Shown here: positions 51,611 to 60,500 of the stretch, piece by piece
How positions within the stretch are numbered: the stretch's first letter is position 1
Layout: each line of letters opens with the position of its first letter
NCBI GenBank assembly: GCA_963675425.1
Contig: OY776214.1
Span: 3,782,001-3,846,000, forward strand
DNA: 64,000 nt
Reading direction: 5' to 3'
From: Sporobacter sp963675425
Lineage (GTDB): Bacteria; Bacillota; Clostridia; Oscillospirales; Oscillospiraceae
Position numbers and translations under genes: made by a program
Notes under the pieces: generated by a model
Told to the model about the DNA's origin: nothing
Seen by the model: only the letters and a program-made list of their open reading frames with translations
Database searches by the model: none

Positions 51611-52675
51611 TCACTTTTTCTCATAAAACTCTCTGCTATAGCAGTACAGTTCCTGCATACCATCCCAGAGGATCTTTTCGTCGCCGCCGAAGATTGTCGA
51701 GAACATACCGCCGTTCTTGCCAAGGTCTTCAACGCCCTGATCTATATAACGAATCATCTCTTCGCTGGTCTCAGCGCGCATAACGAGATCAAAGCCCAGT
51801 TTGTCGCCGTATTGCTCCTTGTACGCCTTGAGGTCGTTGGCGCGTGCCTGGAGCTGCAGAAAATCTGCGCCCAGAGAAACCATATAAGGCAAAAAGCGTT
51901 TAATGCAACCGCAGGTGTGAAACAAAATAGCAATGCCGCGTTCCCGCATGTGCTTAAAGACGATTTCGGACGGCTCATAGACGATTTCGTCCATCATCCG
52001 CTCGCCGAAGAAGGCGTCGCGCTCGGTGCCCCAGTCGTCGTGATACATAATCATGTCGGTGGGCAGGTACTTATCGATCTTGTCGATCATCTCACAGTGA
52101 AAACGGGACAGCTCGTTCATGAATTCCCGGCAGGCGTCCGGTTCCTCGGCCAGGGCCAGCATCGCTTCCGTATAGCCGCCCAGTACGGCGACTAGTCGCT
52201 CAGTACAGCCCATGCCGATATCATAGTAGTTCATTTTCCCTGAGTGGTAGTAGCTTTTGCTCGTATACGCCTCACAGCAGGCCTTGATGCGTGTTTCGTC
52301 CAGATTTGGCCAGACAACCTTCTTTTCCCATTCGGTAATGTCTTCGAGTATCGGCGGTTCGTTCGGCTTAAGCATCGATCCGCCCGCCGAGGGGACCCAC
52401 TCCCAGACGCAGCCGAAGAGGTCTGTCCAGTAGCAGCGCTCGGGGAAGTCAAAGCGAAGATCCGGCAGACCGGTCAGCTCGCCGCCCATGACATAGTTAA
52501 AGTCAACGGCGGAGTTCGGGACCCACATGGGACGATCGTGCTTCAGTACGCGCTGAAAGTTCTCCCGGGGGGATATTGGATAGTCAAACACCGGCGCGTT
52601 TATGGGCTGCTTTGTGGTCCCAATCAGCTCATTTTTAACACCCGGGGCTAAATAGGGTTTTCTTTCGTATTTCAT
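51611..52675 (-). CDS. Uroporphyrinogen decarboxylase-family methyltransferase-like protein
   Basis: A 354-residue TIM-barrel protein of the UroD/MtaA/CmuA superfamily. It contains FHTCGCIKRFLPYMVSLGAD near residues 254-273, whose H-x-C motif serves zinc-thiol methyl transfer in MtaA-type enzymes, and DMIMYHDDWGTERDAFFGE near residue 213. Heme synthesis partners are absent, so methyl transfer or demethylation in a catabolic path is more likely. No corrinoid protein is seen nearby. Confidence 0.75.
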   Translation of the reverse strand: MKYERKPYLAPGVKNELIGTTKQPINAPVFDYPISPRENFQRVLKHDRPMWVPNSAVDFNYVMGGELTGLPDLRFDFPERCYWTDLFGCVWEWVPSAGGSMLKPNEPPILEDITEWEKKVVWPNLDETRIKACCEAYTSKSYYHSGKMNYYDIGMGCTERLVAVLGGYTEAMLALAEEPDACREFMNELSRFHCEMIDKIDKYLPTDMIMYHDDWGTERDAFFGERMMDEIVYEPSEIVFKHMRERGIAILFHTCGCIKRFLPYMVSLGADFLQLQARANDLKAYKEQYGDKLGFDLVMRAETSEEMIRYIDQGVEDLGKNGGMFSTIFGGDEKILWDGMQELYCYSREFYEKK

Positions 52676-52732
52676 AAAACTCCCTTTTCTACGTTGTTTT
52701 GCTTGTGCCTATACTTTGTCCAATGGTTCGTA

Positions 52733-53962
52733 TTAGTCCAGATGCAGCTTGACGCCCTGCCGCACCAGAGATTCCTGCAGTTCGGCGACGCTTAATTTTG
52801 TAAAATTGCTTTCGAGCGCCGCGGCCGAGCCAGCCGCCTGACCCGTAACGGCGCAGGCCGGAATAACACGCGTGATGTCCCACATGGCATCCGTCACGGA
52901 GATATCGCGTCCGGCAGCGAGCAGATTTTTAACCTCATTGCCATAAAGCGTCCCAAAAGGAATTTCGTAAACAGGCCCTCGTTTCCGCCAGTCTCCCGTC
53001 ATACCGATGCTGTCGGACATATAAACTCTGCTTTGATCGGTGTCCATCATGTACGTCCCGACAAGCCGGCGGGACATGCGCACCAACGGAATCGTCGATA
53101 TCGTCACGGGAACATAGCCGGGGTCTTTTTTTTGATGTTCTTTGATATCCTCAAACATTTTCCCGTGCGCGGCAATAACAGCCCGGCTGAGCTCTTCCCC
53201 ATCCACGCCGGAAAACCGGTGGTTTTTATCGAGACTTTCCACCTTTGCGGCATTATAGCGGTCTTCCCCGCCGCGTGTTTCGGCCGTCTCGTCCGGTACG
53301 ACGTCGGCCAGCCCGAACATTTTGAGCTTAACCTCATTGGCGGCGTTAAAATAATACCAGCTGGCCAGGCCGTTGCCGCCTTCGTGCAGCGCCGTTTTCG
53401 CGCCGGCCATCCGGCAGATGTCGGCATCGCCCGTACAGTCAATCACGGACTGAACCGCGATGGCCGAGCGGCCGGATTTATTCTCCACAATAACGGATGT
53501 AATCCGTCCGTCTTCTTTCGTCACGGCACAGGCCAGCGTGCCGTATAAAATCGTCACGCCGAGGGATAACAGCAGCTCTTCAGCCCGGAGCGCAAATAAA
53601 TGCGGATTGAACTGTGTCATATAGCGCTTTTTTATCCGCTCTTCAAGGTCTCCCCCATCGAGCCAGGCGCTCGGGTAGTTGGCCTCGGCCCCATTTTCAA
53701 TCGACAGCTTCAAAAGCTCCTCGGCTATGCCGAATACAACCTGATTGCCCTCACCGTCACACAGCGGCAGGTAAATCGTTACAAGGCCGAGCGTCGCCAT
53801 GCCGCCCAAAGCATATTCGCGTTCAAGCAGAACGACCTGCTTTCCGCCGCGTGCCGCCGCAACGGCCGCGGCGATTCCGGCGATCCCTCCCCCGGCGACG
53901 AGCACGTCGCACGAGCGTATGACGGCAGTCCTTCTTTCCTGTTCAACAACAAAATCACTCAT
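52733..53962 (-). CDS. FAD-dependent oxidoreductase
   Basis: A 409-residue flavoprotein with an N-terminal dinucleotide motif CDVLVAGGGIAGIAAAVAAA (residues 19-38), followed by LEREYALGGMATLGLVT. The SVIDCTGDADICRMAGAKTA stretch near residue 190 and AAGRDISVTDAMWDITRVIP near residue 345 are those of the FAD_oxidored family. It lies between the UroD-like gene and the aconitase X genes, so it likely oxidises a pathway intermediate. Confidence 0.85.
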   Translation of the reverse strand: MSDFVVEQERRTAVIRSCDVLVAGGGIAGIAAAVAAARGGKQVVLLEREYALGGMATLGLVTIYLPLCDGEGNQVVFGIAEELLKLSIENGAEANYPSAWLDGGDLEERIKKRYMTQFNPHLFALRAEELLLSLGVTILYGTLACAVTKEDGRITSVIVENKSGRSAIAVQSVIDCTGDADICRMAGAKTALHEGGNGLASWYYFNAANEVKLKMFGLADVVPDETAETRGGEDRYNAAKVESLDKNHRFSGVDGEELSRAVIAAHGKMFEDIKEHQKKDPGYVPVTISTIPLVRMSRRLVGTYMMDTDQSRVYMSDSIGMTGDWRKRGPVYEIPFGTLYGNEVKNLLAAGRDISVTDAMWDITRVIPACAVTGQAAGSAAALESNFTKLSVAELQESLVRQGVKLHLD

Positions 53963-53971
53963 AAGTTTAAC

Positions 53972-54379
53972 TCAGTCTTTTTTAGTAATCTCAATGTAGC
54001 CTTCATCGGCGTTGACGAGTACCATATCGCCCGTTTCGATGACCTCCATCGGATCGCGCTCAAAGTCCGTCATGGACGGGACATGCGCCGTCAGCGCGCA
54101 CAAAACGTTGAGCGGACTTGTGACCGTGTGGATAAAAGCCGCCGGCTTCAGCGGGCCTCTGCCATACGCCATAAAACCACCCGAACCGCGCGGCGAAGGA
54201 AAAACAAGCACCTTTCCCGTGTACGGCACCCTGAACAGCGGATGCTCACGTTCGGTCGTATACCCGTGTGCGGGGTCAACATTGGCAAACCCCTGCAGCG
54301 GCATAGGCGAAACTAGCGCCTCAGCCTCCACAACACCGGGAAATTCACAGCGGCCCTTGATGCGTATTTTTGTACTCAT
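53972..54379 (-). CDS. Aconitase X swivel subunit (DUF126)
   Basis: A 135-residue protein of the AcnX small-subunit family, corresponding to the aconitase swivel domain. It holds EFPGVVEAEALVSPMPLQGF and VLVFPSPRGSGGFMAYG; the latter replaces the usual S-G-R-G-S-x-S-G motif with PSPRGSGG. It is placed directly downstream of the large AcnX gene (four bases), as is normal for the two-subunit type. Confidence 0.85.
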   Translation of the reverse strand: MSTKIRIKGRCEFPGVVEAEALVSPMPLQGFANVDPAHGYTTEREHPLFRVPYTGKVLVFPSPRGSGGFMAYGRGPLKPAAFIHTVTSPLNVLCALTAHVPSMTDFERDPMEVIETGDMVLVNADEGYIEITKKD

Positions 54380-54383
54380 ACCG

Positions 54384-55703
54384 TCACCTCCATTCCCCGT
54401 GCCATTTGCCGGTCAAAGCAGCGTCGATACAATCATCCGTCGTACCGTAGCAAACCTCAAGCCTGTTGCCGTCTTGCGCATAACGGCCTGTTACGTAATA
54501 CGCCTGCTTGGCTGTGTCGACAGCCAGCGTCTTGACGCCTTCCGGTACGGCACCCATCGCAGCCAGGCAAGCACCCGACATCAAAAACGCGCCGGAGTCT
54601 TGTATGGTCTTTGTATAGCCGAGGTTCGTCGCAATATCATACAGCCACGGCGCCGTCATAACCCAAAGCGGGATTTTGCACTTCTTACCTTCGAGCTTAC
54701 GGGCCAGAAGCATTAAGTCGACAATGTTCAGGTGCGGACAGCCGAGATAAACCATGTCGACGGTGTCAGTTGTGTGGTAATTGAGCGTGTCGTAGGCCTT
54801 TTTCAGTTCACGATCGCCGATCATCGTCTCCCGTTTGGCTTTTCTCCCGCCGAGAGCCCACTCAAGCGTCGGCGCTTCCGGCGTGCTGCCGGGGATGTGA
54901 TACATCCAGACGCCGCCGCCGGTATGGATGGCGGAATTGAGCTTTTGAAACTGTGTCGTTGTGGGCTTGGCCGTGCCGGTGAGGACCGGTACATCGCACT
55001 GCACGTCGGTGCCGACGGCAAAGCCGAAAACATCCCACTCCATATCGGTCTGAATGGTGCGCTCCGTCTTAACAACGACGGTTCCGTAACGGTTTTCCGT
55101 GACATGCATTCCGTAGTACGGCGCTTTGCCTAAAAAGCACGTGGCGAAGGTACCGTCGAAATTCGTACGCGCGCCCAAAACGGCGTTGCAGTACGGCAGC
55201 TGGGAGCTTTCAAACCAGGAGCAGTGCTGGCCAATGGACGGCAAATACGTCATTGTGAGATAGTTGGCACAGGAGTGAGTCGTCAGCATACCCATTTTCC
55301 GGTAAAGGCTGAAAAAGTCTTCATGCAGTGCCCGTTCGTGAAACACCGGGTCGTCCTGACGCTCGTTCGTGTTCTGATAAGAACAAATATTGCAGTTTTC
55401 CCAGCCGTGTATCGGTGCCTGCTCCGGGAAAGGTGATTTGTCGGCAAAGGTCGGGATTTTAAAATGCGCGCCGGAGTCGGCCAACTCCTTGAGCTGATCA
55501 TACGTAAAGCCATAATACGGCGAGAGCTGATTGCCCGGCGTATGCATGTCGCCCGTACCGTCCAGGTCGACAAGGCGTTCCGCGCCGGCGATCTCGCACA
55601 TTTCCACAAGATACTGCATGCAGACCTGTGGAATCACGCCGTCCTCGCCCTGCAGCATCCTTTTTTCGCTGTCTGTCAGTTGAACGTTTGACCGCATCGT
55701 CAT
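54384..55703 (-). CDS. Aconitase X catalytic subunit (DUF521)
   Basis: A 439-residue AcnX large subunit. Family features: LTDSEKRMLQGEDGVIPQVC at the start, CSWFESSQLPYCNAVLGART near residue 165, and VDMVYLGCPHLNIVDLMLLA near residue 317, where cysteines bind the metal site or cluster. Known members dehydrate cis-3-hydroxyproline or mevalonate 5-phosphate; the neighbours here suggest a different hydroxy acid. Its start overlaps the alcohol-dehydrogenase stop by four bases. Confidence 0.9.
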   Translation of the reverse strand: MTMRSNVQLTDSEKRMLQGEDGVIPQVCMQYLVEMCEIAGAERLVDLDGTGDMHTPGNQLSPYYGFTYDQLKELADSGAHFKIPTFADKSPFPEQAPIHGWENCNICSYQNTNERQDDPVFHERALHEDFFSLYRKMGMLTTHSCANYLTMTYLPSIGQHCSWFESSQLPYCNAVLGARTNFDGTFATCFLGKAPYYGMHVTENRYGTVVVKTERTIQTDMEWDVFGFAVGTDVQCDVPVLTGTAKPTTTQFQKLNSAIHTGGGVWMYHIPGSTPEAPTLEWALGGRKAKRETMIGDRELKKAYDTLNYHTTDTVDMVYLGCPHLNIVDLMLLARKLEGKKCKIPLWVMTAPWLYDIATNLGYTKTIQDSGAFLMSGACLAAMGAVPEGVKTLAVDTAKQAYYVTGRYAQDGNRLEVCYGTTDDCIDAALTGKWHGEWR

Positions 55704-56818
55704 TTTTCACCGCCGATAACTAGAACATTTTTCAGCGCGCCCTTCGTGGAATCCTCCAGCGCCTCCTTGATCTGGTCAAGTGTGAAACGATGTGTTAAGA
55801 GGCTGTCGATGTCGACCATACCCTGACGATACATTTCCATATATTTTGGGATGTCGCGCCGCGGCGTCACACCGCCCATAACGGAACCAGCCAGACGCCG
55901 GCCGCGGAGAAACTCCATATAGCACACGTCGTTCATCATTTCGTTTTCCGGCAGCTCATGGCCGACGACGACCATCTGCCCATACGGCGCCGTCAGGTCC
56001 AGCGTCATACGCTTAATACCCTTGCCGGCCACAGCCACAAGCGAGTGGTCAACACCGTAGCCCTTTGTAATTTTCTTTACTTCTTCGACGGCGTCGCATT
56101 TCTTCGGATTAACGGTGTGTGTGGCGCCAAATTTAACAGCCGCGTCCAGCTTGCTGTCCATCGTGTCAATGGCAATGATCGGTACGGCGCCCGACGTACG
56201 CGCACCCATGATGGCCGACAGGCCGACGCCGCCGCAGCCGACGACAGCAAAGTTTTCGCCCGGCTTAATTTTGCAGTGATTGAGCACCGCGCCAAAACCG
56301 GACATGAAGCCGCAGGCCAGTGCCGAGCCGATTTCAAACGGAATATCGTCATCGAGCTTGATGAGCATGGATTCGTGCGCGTTCGTGTATTCGGCAAATC
56401 CGCTCGCGCCCGAGCATGTCTGGATGACGACCTCGCCGTTTAACCGCGTGTACGGACTCGGAATACGGAATAAGTCGCCCGTATGCGGCACGTTCTCGCA
56501 AAACCAGTGGCGGTCATGCAGGCACTGGTCACACTGCCCGCAGCCCTGGCGCACCTCCGTGCAGATCACCCGGTCGCCGGGCTTCACATAGGTGACCTTG
56601 GAACCGCACTTATCAACGATGCCGGCAATCTCATGGCCGGCGATGCCGGGACCCTCGTATTTGCCGTGCTCGCCGGTGAGTGCGTGAATATCGCTGTGGC
56701 AGATGGTGCAGGTCATGATCTTGATCCGGACCTCTTCCTCTTTCGGCTCAGCCAGCTCCACTTCTTCAACGATAAGGTCAAGTCCCATTTTAGGGACAAT
56801 CGCCGCTTTACATCTCAT
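55700..56818 (-). CDS. Zinc-dependent alcohol dehydrogenase (MDR family)
   Basis: A 372-residue medium-chain dehydrogenase. Catalytic zinc ligands lie in CTICHSDIHALTG (residue 37 region) and GPGIAGHEIAGIV. The structural zinc lobe is CGQCDQCLHDRHWFC, and the NAD fold GCGGVGLSAIMGARTSGAVP is near residue 195. It resembles NDMA/benzyl-type alcohol dehydrogenases. ATGA overlap with AcnX shows translational coupling. Confidence 0.9.
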   Translation of the reverse strand: MRCKAAIVPKMGLDLIVEEVELAEPKEEEVRIKIMTCTICHSDIHALTGEHGKYEGPGIAGHEIAGIVDKCGSKVTYVKPGDRVICTEVRQGCGQCDQCLHDRHWFCENVPHTGDLFRIPSPYTRLNGEVVIQTCSGASGFAEYTNAHESMLIKLDDDIPFEIGSALACGFMSGFGAVLNHCKIKPGENFAVVGCGGVGLSAIMGARTSGAVPIIAIDTMDSKLDAAVKFGATHTVNPKKCDAVEEVKKITKGYGVDHSLVAVAGKGIKRMTLDLTAPYGQMVVVGHELPENEMMNDVCYMEFLRGRRLAGSVMGGVTPRRDIPKYMEMYRQGMVDIDSLLTHRFTLDQIKEALEDSTKGALKNVLVIGGEK

Positions 56819-56894
56819 AATTTACTCCTTTCACTGGAACAGTGATTATTGGTTTTTATACAATCCGGCTGCTTTCCGGCAACCCGATATTGAC

Positions 56895-57677
56895 TCAGAC
56901 AGTTGATCCGCCATCAACAATAAGGTTCTGGCCTGATACAAACAGATTCTCTTGTGTAAAAAACAGCACGGCACGCGCTATATCAATTGGCTGGGAGACC
57001 CGGCCCAATGGTGTTTTATTCGCAACAAACTCAAACTCCTCGGGCGGCGAGTCAATTTTCATGGGCGTATCGATCATACCGGGCGCAATGGAGTTGAAGG
57101 TGATGTTGTAGCGCCCATATCGTTTTGCAAAGGACTTCGTCTGGCAGATGGCCGCCGCCTTTGACGCGGTGTATCCCGGCGTCGAGTACATTCCGTTAAC
57201 GCCGGTGACGGATGTTACGTTGACAACGCGGCCAAATTTATTTTCCTGCATGGACGGGATAACAGCCAGGTTCATCAGATAGTGTCCAAGTGCATGGATC
57301 TTAAAGAATTTCAGGTAATCTTCCGGGCCCAGCGCGTCAAAAAGATCCTCAAAAAAAGTCTGACCCGGCTGGAGCCGAGACTCAATACCGGCGTTGTTAA
57401 CAAGAATGTCAACCTTCCCGAACTGGTCGATCACTTTGCCGACGCCTTCTTTGACGGCTGTCTCATCGCTGACGTCGACCGACAGCGCCAACACGTCCGG
57501 CGTATATTTCAGGCACTCTTCCCTGACCTTTTCAATCGGTCCCGGCCGCCGACCGAACAGCGCGACCTTAGCGCCTCCCTTACTGAGCTCAACAGCACAG
57601 GCCTCGCCCACGCCAGTCCCCGCTCCGGTGACAATCGCGGCCTTTCCCTGCAGTTTGTAATCTAAATATTGCGCCAT
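56895..57677 (-). CDS. Short-chain dehydrogenase/reductase
   Basis: A 260-residue SDR enzyme with cofactor motif TGAGTGVGEACAVELSKGG near residues 17-35, NNAG near residue 92 and the active-site Y-x-x-x-K in GYTASKAAAIC near residue 165, with serine in NVTSVTGVNG before it. It is the first gene of the minus-strand catabolic operon and starts 174 bases from the palindromic site upstream of the LysR gene. Confidence 0.9.
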   Translation of the reverse strand: MAQYLDYKLQGKAAIVTGAGTGVGEACAVELSKGGAKVALFGRRPGPIEKVREECLKYTPDVLALSVDVSDETAVKEGVGKVIDQFGKVDILVNNAGIESRLQPGQTFFEDLFDALGPEDYLKFFKIHALGHYLMNLAVIPSMQENKFGRVVNVTSVTGVNGMYSTPGYTASKAAAICQTKSFAKRYGRYNITFNSIAPGMIDTPMKIDSPPEEFEFVANKTPLGRVSQPIDIARAVLFFTQENLFVSGQNLIVDGGSTV

Positions 57678-57853
57678 AATATCTCCCCCTTATGAAAAGA
57701 TGGCATTCATTCAAGATGGCCTAAATCATTTTCATATTGTTGATTTTTAAGAACTTTTATCTTTCTGTGGACCCTGCATGCCAGCCTCACAGTTTTAACC
57801 GCTACCATGAAGCTACTCCAGACGATCATAAAGTGTCAATTCTAATTGGCAGC

Positions 57854-57880
57854 CGATTTATTCCGTATCGGAATAAATCG
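57854..57880. promoter_or_regulatory. Perfect 12+3+12 palindromic operator
   Basis: CGATTTATTCCG-TAT-CGGAATAAATCG is exactly symmetric and sits in the divergent region between the SDR operon and the LysR-type regulator gene. It contains the T-N11-A pattern of LysR-family sites, so it is the likely binding site of the 57983-58894 product. Confidence 0.7.
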
Positions 57881-57982
57881 CAGCATTATATACAAAGTGT
57901 ATTGACTGATAGTTGGTAAGAATGTATAATTAATTGCGGCTAACACCCGTTAATATATTTTTTTGACAAAGGGGGAATTTCA

Positions 57983-58894
57983 TTGCTGGTTTTATGGCTC
58001 CAGTTCTTTCTGTCTGTCCAGAATTCTTTAAGCTTTTCAAAAGCGGCGGAGGAGCTTTACGTATCCCAATCCACCCTGTCAAAAAATATCCGTTCATTGG
58101 AGGAAGAACTCGGTGTAGAGCTTTTTGAGCGGACGACACGAAAAGTCCGTCTGACGAAAGCCGGCGGCGAGCTGGTCCCATTCGCCCGCCAAATGGTTGA
58201 CACCTACAAAGAAATGAACGGCGTTTTGAAGCAATACCGGAAAACGGAAAAAAATGTCATACGTCTTGTAACGTTTCCCGTTATGCATCTGTATGGTTTA
58301 TCAACGCTTCTGGCCGAATACCAAAAACAGCACCCGAACATCCGGCTCATCATCTCCGAGGCGGATATGAATCTGACGATGAAAAAGCTCATTTTAAACG
58401 ACGTGGATATCGCGCTGGTCCGGGACGTGGGCCTGGAGGACATCAGTAATTATCAGATACATCATATGTTTGACGACGAGATCGTCCTCATTTGCGATGA
58501 AAAGCACGCCTTTGCCGGCCGGGACATCGTTTCTTTGTCCGAGCTGGCCACAGAGCCGATCGTCTGCCTGAACACTGGCATCGCCGAATATCAAAAGGCG
58601 CTTGCGCCCTTTGGATACGACAATCTTTTCAGCAACAATATATCGGCTACCGTCACCACCTCCCAGGCACTCCAGCAGCTTGTATCACGTCAATTTGGCG
58701 TCTCGCTCATATCAAAAAGCGTGGCTAATTACATGCTGCAGCAATACAGCAGTCTGTACAAAGTCGCCATTGTGGCACTGGCGGAGCACCCGCCCTTTTC
58801 CCTGTGTATCGCCACCCCGAAAGGTCCCGTCAGCCCAGCCAGCAAAGAATTAATTGGATTTCTTCAAACAAACTTAAACACCAACGTAAAATAA
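57983..58894 (+). CDS. LysR-family transcriptional regulator
   Basis: A 303-residue LysR regulator. Winged helix at residues 1-60 (SFSKAAEELYVSQSTLSKNI; RSLEEELGVELFERTTRKV), then the effector-binding domain (VIRLVTFPVMHLYGLSTLLA; a PBP2 fold). It starts at TTG 57983, six bases after GGGGGA. It is divergent from the SDR/ADH/AcnX operon and upstream of the molybdoenzyme genes, so it probably controls this island. Confidence 0.92.
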   Translation: MLVLWLQFFLSVQNSLSFSKAAEELYVSQSTLSKNIRSLEEELGVELFERTTRKVRLTKAGGELVPFARQMVDTYKEMNGVLKQYRKTEKNVIRLVTFPVMHLYGLSTLLAEYQKQHPNIRLIISEADMNLTMKKLILNDVDIALVRDVGLEDISNYQIHHMFDDEIVLICDEKHAFAGRDIVSLSELATEPIVCLNTGIAEYQKALAPFGYDNLFSNNISATVTTSQALQQLVSRQFGVSLISKSVANYMLQQYSSLYKVAIVALAEHPPFSLCIATPKGPVSPASKELIGFLQTNLNTNVK

Positions 58895-59040
58895 AACGTT
58901 ACGGTCTGTTCCGGGGCATATAAACCGCCGCGCTTGCCGGAGTTCTCTGCAAATATTGCGCGTCAGGCTGTTTTAACTCATAAAATCAATAAAATTGGAA
59001 ATGTTTATTGTACCGACACAAATTCTAAAGAGGTACTTTA

Positions 59041-59535
59041 ATGAAAAGCAGAATAATAACCGCAACCCTATGTCTATGTGTACTATCCCTGATTTTTACG
59101 GCCTGCGCCGCCGACCAAAACAACGACCAGGGCGCGGCGACGACAAGCGGCGCGGCCGCAACCGCCAGCATCAGCCCCGGCGGCAGCCCGGACATGAACC
59201 CCAGTCCCAGTTCCTCCGGCACGGTCTCTCCTACGAAAGACGGACAGACAGCCACGACGGACGATGTGCCGGATGTTATGCCGAGCGGAAATGTTTACAC
59301 GGGACTGGTAACGTCTATTGACGGCAGCTCGATCCAACTGACGGACGAAGAAATCGTCAGCCCAGGAGTCGAGCCTCAGGCAAAAACATTTACGGTACCC
59401 GACGGCACAGCAATCACAAAATCAGGCTCAGGAAATATTACCATTGCTGAAATTGAAATCGGTGACGTTTTAATCGTTACGCTGGACGGGGATACGCCCG
59501 CCAAAATCTACGATTACGGTCCGCTTAAACAATAG
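59041..59535 (+). CDS. Small secreted lipoprotein
   Basis: This 164-residue lipoprotein has a signal ending in IFTACAA (lipobox cysteine near residue 22). A low-complexity linker of A, T, S, G and P follows (residues 23-80), then a small beta-rich domain (GNVYTGLVTSIDGSSIQLTD; GDVLIVTLDGD). Its family is unknown. It has a GAGG ribosome site and its own terminator. Confidence 0.7.
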   Translation: MKSRIITATLCLCVLSLIFTACAADQNNDQGAATTSGAAATASISPGGSPDMNPSPSSSGTVSPTKDGQTATTDDVPDVMPSGNVYTGLVTSIDGSSIQLTDEEIVSPGVEPQAKTFTVPDGTAITKSGSGNITIAEIEIGDVLIVTLDGDTPAKIYDYGPLKQ

Positions 59536-59591
59536 CCATTACAGCACGGCAACCCGATAACCCGGTATTTCAGCACAAATGAGTTGATACT

Positions 59592-59621
59592 AAAATCCCG
59601 TCTCATCAGGCGGGATTTTGC
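59592..59621 (+). terminator. Rho-independent terminator
   Basis: AAAATCCCG / CGGGATTTT with a ten-base loop (TCTCATCAGG). It follows the lipoprotein gene. Confidence 0.7.
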
Positions 59622-59713
59622 ATTGCAACAACCTCGGTAATGTATGGTTGAAATTTGGCGGCCGATTTTGTAACATTAATGTAAAGTATAATAAAAACAA
59701 AGGAGAACTTACC

Positions 59714-60250
59714 GTGAAAAAAGCGCTTGTTTTATACTGCAGCTATACCGGGAATACTGAAAAGGCCGCCAGGGCTATTGACGCGGGCCTGAAAGACGGC
59801 GGACTGGAAACGACACTTGTAAAATTTCAGGATGCCGGCAGCGTCGATTATTTTGATTACGACCTCGTCTGCGTCGGTTCGCCGTCGTACAGCTGGAACG
59901 TGCCGAAACCGTTCAATGAATTTCTTAAAAACAAATTTGAGGAGCATAAAACCGCCGGAAAGGTCCTGCCGGGCAGTCCGCGCGTCGGTAAAAGCGCGCT
60001 CGTCTTCTGCACGTATTCGGGACCGCATACGGGCGATGCGGAGGCTGTGCCGGCCGGCTTATATATGGGGCAGTTTTTTGACCACATCGGCTTTGACGTT
60101 GTGGCTACGTGGTATGTCCTCAGTGAATTCGTCGGGAATGAGGCATTGAGCACAAAAGGACGCATGGGCGATATACGCGGCCTGCCGTCTGAAGCCGACC
60201 TTGACGAATTAACAAACAAGGCGCGCCGCCTGGCGCTTGAGCTTCAATAA
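59714..60250 (+). CDS. Flavodoxin-family protein
   Basis: This 178-residue protein has the FMN phosphate loop CSYTGNTEKAA (residues 9-19), then VCVGSPSYSWNVPKPF and CTYSGPHTGDAEAVP as further FMN loops. It is longer than a classic flavodoxin, closer to flavodoxin/NADPH-dependent reductase relatives. GTG 59714 follows AAAGGAGAA; the frame's earlier start at 59618 has no support. It may feed electrons to the molybdoenzyme downstream, an inference. Confidence 0.85.
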   Translation: MKKALVLYCSYTGNTEKAARAIDAGLKDGGLETTLVKFQDAGSVDYFDYDLVCVGSPSYSWNVPKPFNEFLKNKFEEHKTAGKVLPGSPRVGKSALVFCTYSGPHTGDAEAVPAGLYMGQFFDHIGFDVVATWYVLSEFVGNEALSTKGRMGDIRGLPSEADLDELTNKARRLALELQ

Positions 60251-60398
60251 GGCTATGATAACGGCAGACGATTACGCTGCCGTTATATGGACGCTCACGC
60301 TATGGCCGACGGTAATATCACCTTTCATAACAACATTAAGCAGCACGGCCATCATCCACTCCGTCAAAATCAAAATAAACACCTTGAATAGTGTGCTG

Positions 60399-60434
60399 AA
60401 GGCACAAAGCACCATGGGGCTTTGTGCCTTTTTG
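60399..60434 (+). terminator. Rho-independent terminator
   Basis: AAGGCACAAAGC / GCTTTGTGCCTT with an eight-base loop, followed by TTTGG. It separates the flavodoxin gene from the molybdoenzyme operon. Confidence 0.8.
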
Positions 60435-60435
60435 G

Positions 60436-60464
60436 TTGATTTATCAGCGGTTTTAATGTATGCT
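60436..60464 (+). promoter_or_regulatory. Promoter of the molybdoenzyme operon
   Basis: TTGATT at 60436-60441, 17 bases, then TATGCT at 60459-60464. It is 37 bases before the ATG at 60501. Confidence 0.5.
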
Positions 60465-60500
60465 AAAGTTAAACAACCAGACTATCCAAGGAGGATTCAT

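Noticed and set aside
60237..60500. Earlier start for the 2Fe-2S subunit
   Set aside because: It would overlap the flavodoxin gene, its terminator and the promoter; the ATG at 60501 has AAGGAGGA.
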